A stretch of 64,000 nt of DNA, taken from contig QANT01002691.1 in the NCBI GenBank assembly GCA_003254885.1, positions 26,278 to 90,277 on the forward strand, given 5' to 3'. This DNA comes from Purshia tridentata (lineage: Eukaryota > Streptophyta > Magnoliopsida > Rosales > Rosaceae). A program made the position numbers and the translations under genes. This document shows, in pieces, positions 48,431 to 59,303 of this stretch; within the stretch, counting starts at the first letter, position 1; every line of letters begins with the position of its first letter. The notes under the pieces were generated by a model. That model was not told the DNA's origin. It did no database searches and was given only the letters and a program-made list of their open reading frames with translations.

Positions 48431-48439
48431 TCTTGTGTG

Positions 48440-49270
48440 CGGCTATGATTCGTTTTGAGAAGGGTTTAAAATTATGGTGTAATTGGCAGGTTTAACCCAT
48501 CTGGCATTTTCCACTGTAAGTTACGCTGTTTTTACCATATAAGCCATTTCATTAAAATGGTAATAAAAACAAATGAAATGTCTCCACCTTCAAATTTTTA
48601 AGGGCTCCATACATTTTCCCTATATGAGTATTTACTACATTTATATAATTTGTTTATTAATTTATCAGTATTGCAGCTATTGCTACATTTAGTTAAATCT
48701 GAACCCCACTTATCTGAAATGTGTACACATTATTTAGTGAATTAACGAATTATTTCTTTTTTATTCATAAGCTCTAACTCAAATATCGGTTATACAAAGA
48801 AGTAATACAATATATATTCACAAGGAAAAACCATTTTTGTTTTGATTAATAAGATAAGCCTTCCCCACCCACACCCCCATTAATAATTTGGTAATTCCTG
48901 ATTAATAATGCAAATTACAACATCCAGGTCCTATGAAACTTGAAGTCTTCAAATTTTATTAGTTCATAGCACAAAATTAAAAAAAAAAAAGAAACCAAAA
49001 AAACTGTGAATATAAAGGAAACACATATCAAAGTATCAAACAGATGGAGTACAAAATGTTAAGCAGCCATTGATTCATCTTTGAAGAAATGCAAACAAGA
49101 CGAGCAATTAAGAAGAAGCCAAAAATTTCAACACAAATCCAACAAAAGCATCAGATTTCATTTTAACTACATGTTACTGACTTCCCCACATTACTCAATA
49201 ATCAACTAACTAACTACATGTCGTTTCAACATCACCACAAACTATAATTCCCAAATTGCCCTCTCAGATC
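48440..49270. other. Spacer between cyclin promoter and H3 copy 2
   Basis: AT-rich DNA. The right half is the 3' UTR region of the minus-strand histone gene. Nothing else seen. Confidence 0.5.
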
Positions 49271-49271
49271 T

Positions 49272-49938
<667 letters not shown>

Positions 49939-49959
49939 AACATTTGGATTTACCAATTA

Positions 49960-50830
49960 GATTAACATCTTTAAGGGGAATCATGTTCTAACTTGGGCTT
50001 TACCGATATAATCAGCTTTTTGTGGGCCTTTTCTGGATAAATTTTATTGGGCCTTTTAAAAATGAACACACACAAAATAGTTTGTCCTTATTTTTCATTG
50101 GAAAATTAATCTGTTCTTTTGTTTTTGCCTTTTGGTCTGAAAAATTAGCAATCCAAAATGAGTATTGTGTCCTACATTTGAATTCTAAATGGTGTGGTAT
50201 ATGATCAATGCAGAAATTCAAAACAAGTACAATACTAACACATGAAATGATAATTAATTTCAATACCAAATTTAGGATCCCTAACATCATTAATTTGGTA
50301 AATACATACCTTGTTGATTTTTTTGTTTTGCACCTTAAAAGATTTATAGAACATGCTCGTATAACTCAGACAAGCCATTAGTGACAAAGGTCATTGTACG
50401 AATAAGTTTAACCAGGGCAGTGAATCAGTGATATATAAATGCTTTTAAAACACTGGAAAATACTAGTGGAATGATCCAAAAAACCAAATCTCCATGCCTA
50501 TGTGCTCACTGCTCAGACCAACGAATCATTATCTGATAGAAGAGTTTGACAATATATGCCAAACAAACCATCAATGGTAACATTCATACAAACAGAAGAT
50601 TTACATCAAACTTTGCTCTTTCAGTCAAACATATTGTCTGGGACTTTATTTTCATTAGTAAGAATAATACATAAAATATTATAGAAATAAGAAGCTACAA
50701 ATTAAGTCTCTGGTTTTACTGGATTTTCGATGAGTTCATTGAATATATATTCGAGGAGTTTAAGGATTTCATGCAGATGACTCCGCACAACTGGTCAAAA
50801 AATTGATATAACAATGGCATATATCATACA
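49960..50830. other. Spacer between H3 copy 2 and LecRK copy 3
   Basis: No gene seen. The divergent histone and LecRK promoters share this spacer. Confidence 0.5.
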
Positions 50831-50892
50831 ATGCAAGCATGCAACTGATGTTCATACACCGTTTCACTGTCCACTCGTTTAAACATAGAACC

Positions 50893-52914
50893 ATGGCTTT
50901 TGAGCTGTCATATCATGCTTTACACTTTCTACTTATCCTTGTACAGCTGCCATTTTACACCACTGCTCAGACTTACAACAACATATCTTTGGGTTCATAC
51001 CTCATTGCAGATGACAGTAACTCTTCCTGGGCATCTCCATCTGGGGAATTTGCTTTCGGTTTCCAAAATACTGGTTCTGATGGCTTCTTACTAGCCATCT
51101 GGTTTAACAAGATACCCGAAAGAACCATTGTCTGGTCAGCGAATGGCGATAACCCAGTCCAAAAAGGCTCTACAGTTGAAGTCACTGCAGTTGGGCATTT
51201 GGTGCTCAATTATATTGCAACAGGCAAACACAAATGCATTGCTTCTCCTGCTGGAGTTGCCTATGCAGCCCTGCTCGACACAGGAAATTTTGTGCTGGAC
51301 AACCAATACTCAATCAATATGTGGCAGAGTTTTCTTCAACCAACTGATACAATTCTACCCACACAGATTCTAAATCAAAGCAGCACACTACTTGCCCGCC
51401 TTACAAAAACTGATTACTCAAAAGGAAGATTCCTTTTTACACTAAACGCTATTGGAAACCTTTCACTTTATAAAACCAATTTCCCATTGGAGTCTACCAA
51501 TTATGGTTACTGGTCAACCAAAACTATGGGTATTGGCTTTCAGATCATCTTCAATCAGTCCGGCTCTATTTACCTTACAAACAATAACGGAACCATAACT
51601 CAAATAATGCCACTCACCACAATGCCATTGCATGATTTCTACCAGAGAGCAACTCTTGATTATGATGGAGTATTCAGGCACTATATCTACCTTAAAAGAA
51701 ATGACCCAAGTGTGGGGACAGGGCAAAGGGCTTGGTCCACCTTGTCCTTCATACCTTCAGATATCTGCACGGCATTTGTCGAAATGACAGGCGGTGGTGC
51801 ATGTGGGTTCAACAGCTTATGTCAACTTGATTATCAAAGAACAACTTGCCAGTGCCCCGAGGGTTACATCTTAATTGATCCAAATGATGTGCTGAAAGGA
51901 TGCAAACCGAATTTCACTCCACAAAGCTGTGATGAAGCCTTGCCAGAAACAGATATTTTTGAACTTCAAGAGATGCAGTACACAGATTGGCCTAATGGAG
52001 ATTATGAGCATTTTCAGCCAGTAGATGAGGATTGGTGCAAGCAAAGTTGCCTAGCTGATTGTTTCTGTGCCATTGCCATTTTCTTACAATCAAATGGGGA
52101 TTGTTGGAAGAAAGGACTCCCTCTTTCGAATGGGAGGATCGACACCAATTACTTGTGGAAATCTCTGGTCTAAATAAGGATAGGCAATTCAACTTCGATA
52201 CCAGGAGTCCCAGATCCAAAAAGGAAAGATAATTCAGCTTTGGCCCTCTTTGGATCAGTGTTCATACTAATAACAACCTATTTCATTGTTTCTATAATAA
52301 CCTATTTGGTTGTTTCTCGCATCTATTCTTGGAAGGCAAAGGTGAGTATACTTTACCCACTCATTCAAGGCATTAATCTTAAATGTTACACTTACATGGA
52401 GATAAAAGAAGCTACCAATGGATTCAAGGAAGAACTAGGTCGTGGTGCTTTTGCAACAGTTTTTAAAGGAGTTTTAGCATCTGATAATGGGAAATGTGTT
52501 GCTGTCAAAAGATTGGACTCTATGGTTAGAGAAAGTGATTTGGAATTCAAAGCTGAAGTGAGCGCAATTGGCAGAACAAATCACAGAAATTTAGTCCAAC
52601 TGCTTGGATTTTGTAACGAGGGGCAACACCGAATTCTTGTGTACGAGTTTATGAGCAATGGCTCTCTAGCAAGCTTCCTGTTTGCACAGTCTAGGCCAAA
52701 CTGGTACCGAAGAAGGGAAATTGCCTTGGGAACTGCAAGAGGGCTCTTGTATTTGCACGAGGAGTGTAGCAGCCAAATAATACATTGTGACATTAAGCCT
52801 CAAAACATTCTCCTTGATGACTCTTTAACAGCAAGAATTGGCGACTTTGGAGTAGCCAAGCTTTTGAAAATGGACCAAACAACCTCAGCATCACATCAAT
52901 ATTTAAAATTATAA
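50893..52914 (+). pseudogene. LecRK copy 3, nonsense mutation and truncated kinase
   Basis: Starts MAFELSYHALHFLLILVQLPF. Signal peptide, lectin, EGF-like (GGGACGFNSLCQLDYQ) and PAN (WCKQSCLADCFCAIAIF) regions are intact to residue 427, then TAA (52171-52173) replaces a Lys codon found in the intact copies, giving WKSLV-stop before the membrane helix. The frame reopens without shift through the juxtamembrane region and a kinase with GRGAFATVFKG, VKRL, HCDIKPQNILL and DFGVAK. It ends abruptly in the activation loop (LLKMDQ), where unrelated AT-rich DNA begins near 52882. The APE motif and the C-lobe are missing. Two independent lesions make a functional receptor unlikely. A secreted lectin-EGF-PAN fragment could still be made. 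Confidence 0.9.
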
Positions 52915-53039
52915 TATAAAGTATAAAAATTAATTGTTTACAAAATATTGAGGTGAAATTTATTTTTAGTACAATGAATATTCATTATTTAAAAAATTAT
53001 CATTAATAAATAGTTGACATAAATATAATGGATGTTGTA
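52915..53039. other. Unrelated AT-rich DNA after the LecRK 3 breakpoint
   Basis: Shares nothing visible with the kinase or 3' UTR of the intact copies. The source is unknown. Confidence 0.4.
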
Positions 53040-53259
53040 TAAGGGCATTTTAGTAATCAAACTCATTTTAATTCGGACTCTTGCTAGTTAGTAAACATGT
53101 TTATGTAAATCAACTTTATTTTTATTCCCATTCCTGACAGTTAGTAAACATGCATTTGCTTGATTCTGATTCATATTCACTCCGATTCATGTTCACTCTG
53201 ATTACTGCTCATTCCGATACATGCCTGATTTCGATTACGGGTAAGTAAACATGCCCTTA
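53040..53259. mobile_element. Probable short MITE (220 bp)
   Basis: The left end is taagggcattttagtaa; the right end in reverse complement is taagggcatgtttactta. The flanks read atgttgta on the left and atgttgag on the right, matching at 6 of 8 positions, so a decayed 8-bp target duplication (hAT-like) is possible. The interior repeats gtaaacatg and ctcgattca-like words. Non-coding. Confidence 0.5.
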
Positions 53260-53428
53260 ATGTTGAGAAAAGGGCAAAGGGTATGAATCGATTTCCAGCT
53301 GAAGACGAAAGCTGGTGAAAGTTTCAAGTTTTGGGTTGGCATTCGGAAAACGAAAGCTGATTGCAAGTTGCATCTTTAATCGTCTCCTGCAACCTCATTT
53401 CTTTTAATCGCCATCATATTACTATTTT

Positions 53429-53625
53429 CATTGGCTCAGACACACAAACTGGCAAACATGCATATAACTTATATATATAACCAATGTATTGTGTCTTGTG
53501 TACCAAGGGAAAAAACCGGCATTTGTATGGCAAAAACAAGAGCTTTTGCCATGATATTATAATTTCATTGGCTCACACACAGAGACTGACAAAACATGCA
53601 TATAATATATATAACCCATGTATGT
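53429..53625. repeat. Imperfect direct repeat of about 60 bp
   Basis: tttcattggctca, then acatgcatataa and tatatataac, occurs at about 53429-53490 and again at about 53560-53625, upstream of LecRK copy 4. Confidence 0.7.
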
Positions 53626-54028
53626 ATATGTATTATTCTTATTAATTAGCCATCATTAGAGTTTTCTATGTACCCTTAACCGTAGTAGTGTGTCCAGTAT
53701 ACCAATGGAAAAAACATATCGTTTGGCATATTTGCACGCTAATGTTGTTAAGACGGCAACAACAACGCAAGAGCTTTCAGTTAACATAGTGAGTAGAATT
53801 TAAACAGTTTTGCTGTAGATGATTTATAGTTAATTATCTTAATGCGGCCGAGTACTACATTTAATTAGTACTAAGAAAGATTAGGGGACAAAATTTTAGA
53901 TGACTGCAATAAAATGGATTGTAGATAGCTCCGCTAGAGTGGGAGAAAAAGATATATGAATGCCATATTAAATATAAGGCACAGCATGTGTTCATGTCCT
54001 GTTTCACAGTTCACTCCTCTAAACTATC

Positions 54029-56425
54029 ATGGCTGCTTTTGGACTACCATATGCTTTATGCTTTCTATTTTTTCTTCTACAGCTGCCAACCATTGCTCAA
54101 ACTTACAAGAACATATCTTTGGGTTCATCCCTTACTGCACGAGACAACAACTCTTTCTGGGCCTCACCATCTGGGGAATTTGCTTTTGGTTTCCAAGAAA
54201 TTGGTAAACATGGCTTCTTACTAGCCATCTGGTTTAACAAGATACCCGAAAGAACTGTCGTCTGGTCAGCCAACGGTGATGATCTGGTGCACAAAGGGTC
54301 CACTGTTGAACTCACTGGAGATGGGCAGTTTATGCTGAATGATATTGCAACCCGCGAACGAGTATGGATTGCTGAATCTGGTGGAACTGGAGTTACCCAT
54401 GCAGCCATGCTCGACACAGGAAACTTTGTGCTGGCTATTGGAGATTCAACCAATTCGTGGGAGAGTTTTGGTCGACCAACTCATACGATCCTACCCACAC
54501 AGACTCTAAATCAAGGCAGCATACTCTTTGCTCCTCATACAAAAAAAAATTACTCGAAAGGAAGATTCCAGTTTACACTACAGTCTGATGGAAATCTTTT
54601 GCTTTACACAACATTTTTTCCATTGGATTCTCCCAATTTCGCTTATTGGGCAACCATGACAACGGGTACTGGCTTTCAGGTCATCTTCAACCAGTCTGGC
54701 TCCATTTACCTTACTGCCAGGAACGGAAGCATACTTAATATGATATCACCATCACCAAATAATGTTTCAATGCAAGATTACTACCAGAGAGCAACTCTTG
54801 AGTATGATGGAGTTTTGAGGCACTATATCTACCCTAAGAGCACTAGCTCAAGTGTCTCAAGGGGTTGGTCCACTTTGTCCTTCGCACCTTCTAATATTTG
54901 CTTGTCAATTCAGGAAGGTACAGGGGGTGGTGCATGTGGGTTGAACAGCTTATGTACACATAATGAGCAAGGACCAAGTTGCGACTGCCCGTATGGTTAC
55001 ACCTTTATCGATCCAAAAAATGAGCTGAAAGGATGCAAACAGAACTTTGTTCCACAAAGTTGTGATGGTGGTGAAACCTCATTAGAAACAGATCTTTTTT
55101 ACATCCAAAAGATGGTAAACACGGACTGGGCCGGAACTGCTAACTATGAGTATTTTCAGTCGGTAAGTGAGGAATGGTGCATGCAGGCTTGCCTAGGTGA
55201 TTGTTTCTGTGACATTGCCTTTTACAAGGACCAGACCTGCATGAAAAAGAGTATCCCTCTTTCAAATGGGAGGATTGACCCCAGTGTTGTTTATACAGCT
55301 TTGATCAAAATAAGGAAAGACAATTCTACTTGGAGGCCTGCAGAACCAGTTGACCATTCAGAAAAGAAAGATAATTCAGCTTCCTTCCTCTGTGGATTAG
55401 AGCTCCTGGTCAGTGGCACACTGTTTGTGTTTCTCTTATTGATTGCAACCTATTTGGTTGTTTCCCGCTATTTCAGAAAAACTCGTCAACTTTACCCAGT
55501 CATTCAAGGCATTAATCTGAAATGGTTCACTTACATGGAGCTAAAAGGAGCTACCAACGGATTCAAGGAAGAACTAGGTCGTGGTGCTTTTGGAATAGTT
55601 TTTAAAGGAGTTTTAGCATCTGATAATGGGAAATGTGTTGCTGTCAAAAGATTATTGGATACTATGCTTCAAGAAAGTGATCTGGAATTCAAAGCTGAAG
55701 TGAGCGCAATTGGCAGGACAAACCACAGAAATTTAGTCCAACTACTAGGATTCTGCAACGAGGGGCAGCACCGAATTCTTGTATATGAGTTTATGAGCAA
55801 TGGCTCTCTAGCAAGCTTACTCTTTGGAAAGTCAAGGCCAAACTGGTACCAAAGAAGGCAAATTGCCTTAGGAATTGCAAGAGGGCTCTTGTATTTGCAT
55901 GATGAGTGCAACAGCCAAATCATACATTGTGACATTAAGCCTTCAAACATTCTGCTTGATGAATCTCTCACAGCAAGAATTGCAGACTTCGGAATAGCCA
56001 AGCTTTTGAAAAAGGACCAAAGTCGAACTACTACTAGAATCAGGGGAACAAAAGGTTATGTGGCCCCTGAATGGTTCAAAAGCTTGCCTATCACAGCGAA
56101 GGTGGATGTTTACAGCTATGGCATTTTGTTATTAGAGATTATTTGCTGCCGGAAGAATTATGAAGCAGAGGTAAAGGATGAAAATGAAATGGTACTGGCT
56201 GACTGGGCATATGATTGCTATAACCAAAGGAAGCTCCATCTGCTATTGGAGAATAATGATGAGGCTGTGGATGACATTGAGAATATGGAAAAGTATGTGA
56301 TGATCGCGTTATGGTGCATTCAATGGGATCTATCACTAAGACCCACCATGAAGTATGTCACGCAAATGCTTGAAGGTATTGTTGAAATCTCAATTCCTCC
56401 AAATCCTTCCTCAAGTTCAGTTTAA
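54029..56425 (+). CDS. G-type lectin S-receptor-like Ser/Thr kinase (LecRK copy 4, intact)
   Basis: Intronless, 798 aa. Signal peptide MAAFGLPYALCFLFFLLQL, lectin domain from about 28, EGF-like cluster (GGGACGLNSLCTHNEQG), PAN domain (WCMQACLGDCFCDIAFY), membrane helix (LLVSGTLFVFLLLIATYLVV, about 465-485). The kinase has a canonical Gly loop (GRGAFGIVFKG), unlike the other copies, a one-residue insertion after the catalytic Lys (VKRLLD), HCDIKPSNILL (non-RD), DFGIAK and APEWF. The ectodomain is the most diverged of the set (for example IGDSTNSWESFGRPTHTIL). Same strand and direction as copies 3 and 5. It probably arose by tandem duplication with ligand-binding divergence. Confidence 0.95.
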   Translation: MAAFGLPYALCFLFFLLQLPTIAQTYKNISLGSSLTARDNNSFWASPSGEFAFGFQEIGKHGFLLAIWFNKIPERTVVWSANGDDLVHKGSTVELTGDGQFMLNDIATRERVWIAESGGTGVTHAAMLDTGNFVLAIGDSTNSWESFGRPTHTILPTQTLNQGSILFAPHTKKNYSKGRFQFTLQSDGNLLLYTTFFPLDSPNFAYWATMTTGTGFQVIFNQSGSIYLTARNGSILNMISPSPNNVSMQDYYQRATLEYDGVLRHYIYPKSTSSSVSRGWSTLSFAPSNICLSIQEGTGGGACGLNSLCTHNEQGPSCDCPYGYTFIDPKNELKGCKQNFVPQSCDGGETSLETDLFYIQKMVNTDWAGTANYEYFQSVSEEWCMQACLGDCFCDIAFYKDQTCMKKSIPLSNGRIDPSVVYTALIKIRKDNSTWRPAEPVDHSEKKDNSASFLCGLELLVSGTLFVFLLLIATYLVVSRYFRKTRQLYPVIQGINLKWFTYMELKGATNGFKEELGRGAFGIVFKGVLASDNGKCVAVKRLLDTMLQESDLEFKAEVSAIGRTNHRNLVQLLGFCNEGQHRILVYEFMSNGSLASLLFGKSRPNWYQRRQIALGIARGLLYLHDECNSQIIHCDIKPSNILLDESLTARIADFGIAKLLKKDQSRTTTRIRGTKGYVAPEWFKSLPITAKVDVYSYGILLLEIICCRKNYEAEVKDENEMVLADWAYDCYNQRKLHLLLENNDEAVDDIENMEKYVMIALWCIQWDLSLRPTMKYVTQMLEGIVEISIPPNPSSSSV

Positions 56426-56506
56426 GTGCCTTAAATTGTAACCGATCATCAAAGGGCTCAAAACCATCAACTTGCTGAGTCAGATAGTCCTCGATCAGTG
56501 TGGGCT

Positions 56507-56712
56507 AATAATGGTTGTATGCTCTAGCAACAATGATGTAATGCAAATGATATTTTCATCGATTAACTTCCTCTGTACCATGGCTTCGAATTACCATATG
56601 GTTAGTCCTTTGTCTGTTAATGACATAATTATAGTTATCAATAGTTCAAGAATGTCTCAATAATAGAGCCAAAAGAAGCTACCACCGGTCGTGGTTCCTC
56701 TGCAACAGTTTC
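56507..56712 (+). pseudogene. Collapsed LecRK relic (promoter, start codon and kinase scrap)
   Basis: 56507-56600 resembles the region just upstream of the LecRK copy 5 start plus its first codons (aatgatgtaatgcaaatgat, then accatggcttcgaattacca). About 65 bp later, 56666-56711 matches the kinase start (aaaagaagctacca, then cggtcgtggt, then tgcaacagttt) with the intervening 20 bp of the intact gene deleted. It is the remains of a sixth LecRK reduced to about 200 bp. Confidence 0.65.
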
Positions 56713-56739
56713 AATTGAACCTCCATAACAATGGTTCAT

Positions 56740-57060
56740 AAGCACTTATAAGAAGGCCTCTCATGCAAACCACTTGGAACTTTTCTTCCCCTGTTCAGAA
56801 GGTTACATCAATTAGGATCATCTCCGAAGCATTGAGAATTCCAAGCTCAATTAGGTGGGATTGACAAAGATAGAAATTATAATATTCCAGTCGTCCAAGT
56901 CAACATCAATGCTGACTAAGAAGTCATCTATGTTATTATGTAAACATTCAACAGCAACACAATAACAAACGTCAGTGCATGGTTTGGACATTTGGGAATG
57001 TTAATTTGTCCCTGCCTTGAAGGTTTAATATTACAACGACGGAACGACCCATTCAACTTT
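56740..57060. repeat. LecRK-flanking repeat, copy 1
   Basis: Homologous to 58735-59030 and in part to 61975-62095. Shared blocks include aagaaggcctc, cagaaggttacatca, caacacaataacaaacgtca and gggaatgttaatttgtccct. Non-coding. It follows LecRK copy 4 and the relic. Confidence 0.8.
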
Positions 57061-57169
57061 TGTTTTTTCAAAAAGAAACGACCTATTCAATATGAATCAG
57101 TCAATACTTAACTAGTTTTTGCTATGTTGAATTATTCCATTCAAAAGTAACAGAAGAATTGGCACTTGG

Positions 57170-57350
57170 ATCCGTTTAAAACGAAAGCCCAGTCCTAATA
57201 TTAGAGTTCGGACGCCATTATCGGCCAAGCCCAATAATGAAGCCCAAAGGCCAAGCCCAGCTTAAAAGTAAGGCAAACCGACATTAGGAAGCGTGAAAAT
57301 CACGCACCGCCTCAGGCTGGTTATAAATTGAATCGGTTTATAACGGTGAC
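57170..57350 (+). promoter_or_regulatory. Promoter-like segment with GCCCA motifs and TATA box
   Basis: Six or more GCCCA/GGCCCA words between 57185 and 57270 (site II-like elements found in plant housekeeping promoters) are followed by TATAAATTG near 57321. A GC-richer transcribed-looking segment comes next, with a very short frame starting at 57452 (MESLENSSEIPRGSKALC). The tRNA-Thr gene starts about 120 bp further on. No protein gene is confirmed. Confidence 0.35.
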
Positions 57351-57573
57351 CTCCGTTGACTATTAATTCTACTAACACACAGTCACAGAACTCGATAACT
57401 GTTCACTCATCACTCTCTCTCGAACTTCTGTCTCCTCCAAAATTGGAGGAATGGAGTCTCTGGAGAACTCATCTGAAATTCCCAGAGGAAGCAAAGCTCT
57501 GTGCTGAGGCTAAGGTTTTCATTTGCAACCTCTTCTCCTTATCTTAGGCACACCCATGTCCTTCATGCAATAT

Positions 57574-57647
57574 GCTCTCGTAGCTCAGTTGGTTAGAGCA
57601 CCCGTTTAGTAAGCGGGAGGTCTTGAGTTCGACTCTCAACGAGAGCA
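57574..57647 (+). tRNA. tRNA-Thr(AGU): tRNA-Thr (anticodon AGU)
   Basis: A complete cloverleaf of 74 nt. Acceptor stem gctctcg pairs with cgagagc, followed by discriminator A. The D arm is agctcagttggttagagc. The anticodon arm is cccgt-ttagtaa-gcggg with anticodon AGT at its centre. The T arm is ttgag-ttcgact-ctcaa. There is no intron, and CCA is not encoded, as expected for a nuclear gene. The A box and B box (ggtcttgagttcgactc region) are internal. Confidence 0.97.
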
Positions 57648-57659
57648 AATCAAAACTAC

Positions 57660-59303
57660 GTAAACTATACCAGCATTGCATTTTCCGTATGGTCATTTAT
57701 ATTTATATGTGCTTCTTTCTTCCTTTTATTATTAATTTTTGTATTTACTTTATGATTGAAATCCCTTCTGCTGCATATTATGTTCTCTCAATTCATGCTG
57801 TGGTGTTGGTGTTGCCCAATTGACTAATTGATTAATTCCTATTAATTCATTATCTCTAGTTGCTTGTGTCTTTTCATGTGATGGATGAAAATTATATATT
57901 GTTGAGTTAGCCTCTTTAACAATGTAATCAAAACACACACACACAGTGTCTCTGTGACACCTATTTGACGTTTTCAATGGATACGCAACTAGGCATGAAT
58001 GAGACTGAATTTTATTGGTGGTTTCTTTGGTGAAGCTCTGCACCGTTATTATTTAATTTGATTTTGCTCCAACTTGTTGGTCATCAAATTGCTCTTTATC
58101 TTTCTTCGCAAATAATAGCAACTCATTCATTTCATCTTTTCTAGCCTTGCAAATAATTTTTCAACTCTGTGAAAAAGAAATACATGGATCATATAATGGA
58201 GCGAAGTTGAGTCTTGTAGATCAGAAGTTGGTGAGTTAATAATGAATTATTGAGTGGGTTAAGGTCAAACTCATGTGATGGCAAACTCAAATTTAACCTC
58301 TGGAGCATTTTGCTGGTTACAAATCAGTCATTGAGTTGTATCTTGCTGCTAGTTCCTGTGGTACATTGTATATACTTCCCATGTTCCAGTTGATTCTACT
58401 AGTATGGTTGTGTATAATGTGCCTTTGAAATCTTTCTTAGAAAGGGTACCAAATTATGAGTTTATAATGTGCCTTCAATTGTGAACACGTGATCAGACTG
58501 AGACTGAGATTAAAAAGTATACTTCATGTTGCTCCTTTTCAGTTGTTTCAGGTTCCAGGTATGCTGTGAAGCTCTGTACAGTTATTCATTTAATTTGATT
58601 TTGCTCCCAAATTTCTTCTCTTTTGTTGTTGCAATCGTTTGCTTCTAATCAGATGTGATTGACGCAATATTTTATTTTCCTTTGCCACACATTTAATGAA
58701 ATTGCAGAAAATATTCTGTATTTTTAATTGAACCACCATAGCAAGAAGGCCTCCCATGCAAAGCACTTGTCTGCCCATTTTCAGAAGGTTACATCAGTTC
58801 AGTTAGGTTCATCGATCTCCAACGAATTGAGACCCATTCCAACCCAAATTAGACTATTACAACCGTCCAAGTTACTATCAAGCAACACAATAACAAACGT
58901 CAATGCATGTTTTGGACGTTTGGGAATGTTAATTTGTCCCTGCCTAGAAGGTTCATTATTACAACGACCAATACTTTTTTTTGTCCTGAAAAGAAAACGA
59001 CCTTATTCAATATGAATAAGTCAATAGTTGTTAATAAGCTAACCTGGCAGGACGGCAGGACCCTGAAAATCATTCTATTTGCTATTACAGATAAATATAT
59101 CCCAAGAAGTCAATTAGCCGTGTGAAAATGTGTAAGCTCCCCTAGTGAACAAACTATTTTTATGGATTTTCAATGCACCTTCCCCTAGTAACGACTAGCA
59201 ATGACATAATGCAGATGACATTCATAAATTTATAATGATTTGCAGATTATGACACTATATATCTGTTGCACCTATTACATGGAGAAATATTCAACTTTGT
59301 TCC
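57660..59303. other. Spacer and promoter of LecRK copy 5
   Basis: Mostly AT-rich. A word of about 45 bp (gaagctctg, then tttaatttgattttgctcc) occurs twice, at about 58032-58075 and 58567-58611. The LecRK-flanking repeat copy 2 (58735-59030) is also here. No gene seen. Confidence 0.5.
58735..59030. repeat. LecRK-flanking repeat, copy 2
   Basis: Matches 56740-57060 over most of its length with scattered substitutions and a deletion of about 60 bp in the middle. It lies upstream of LecRK copy 5. Confidence 0.8.
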
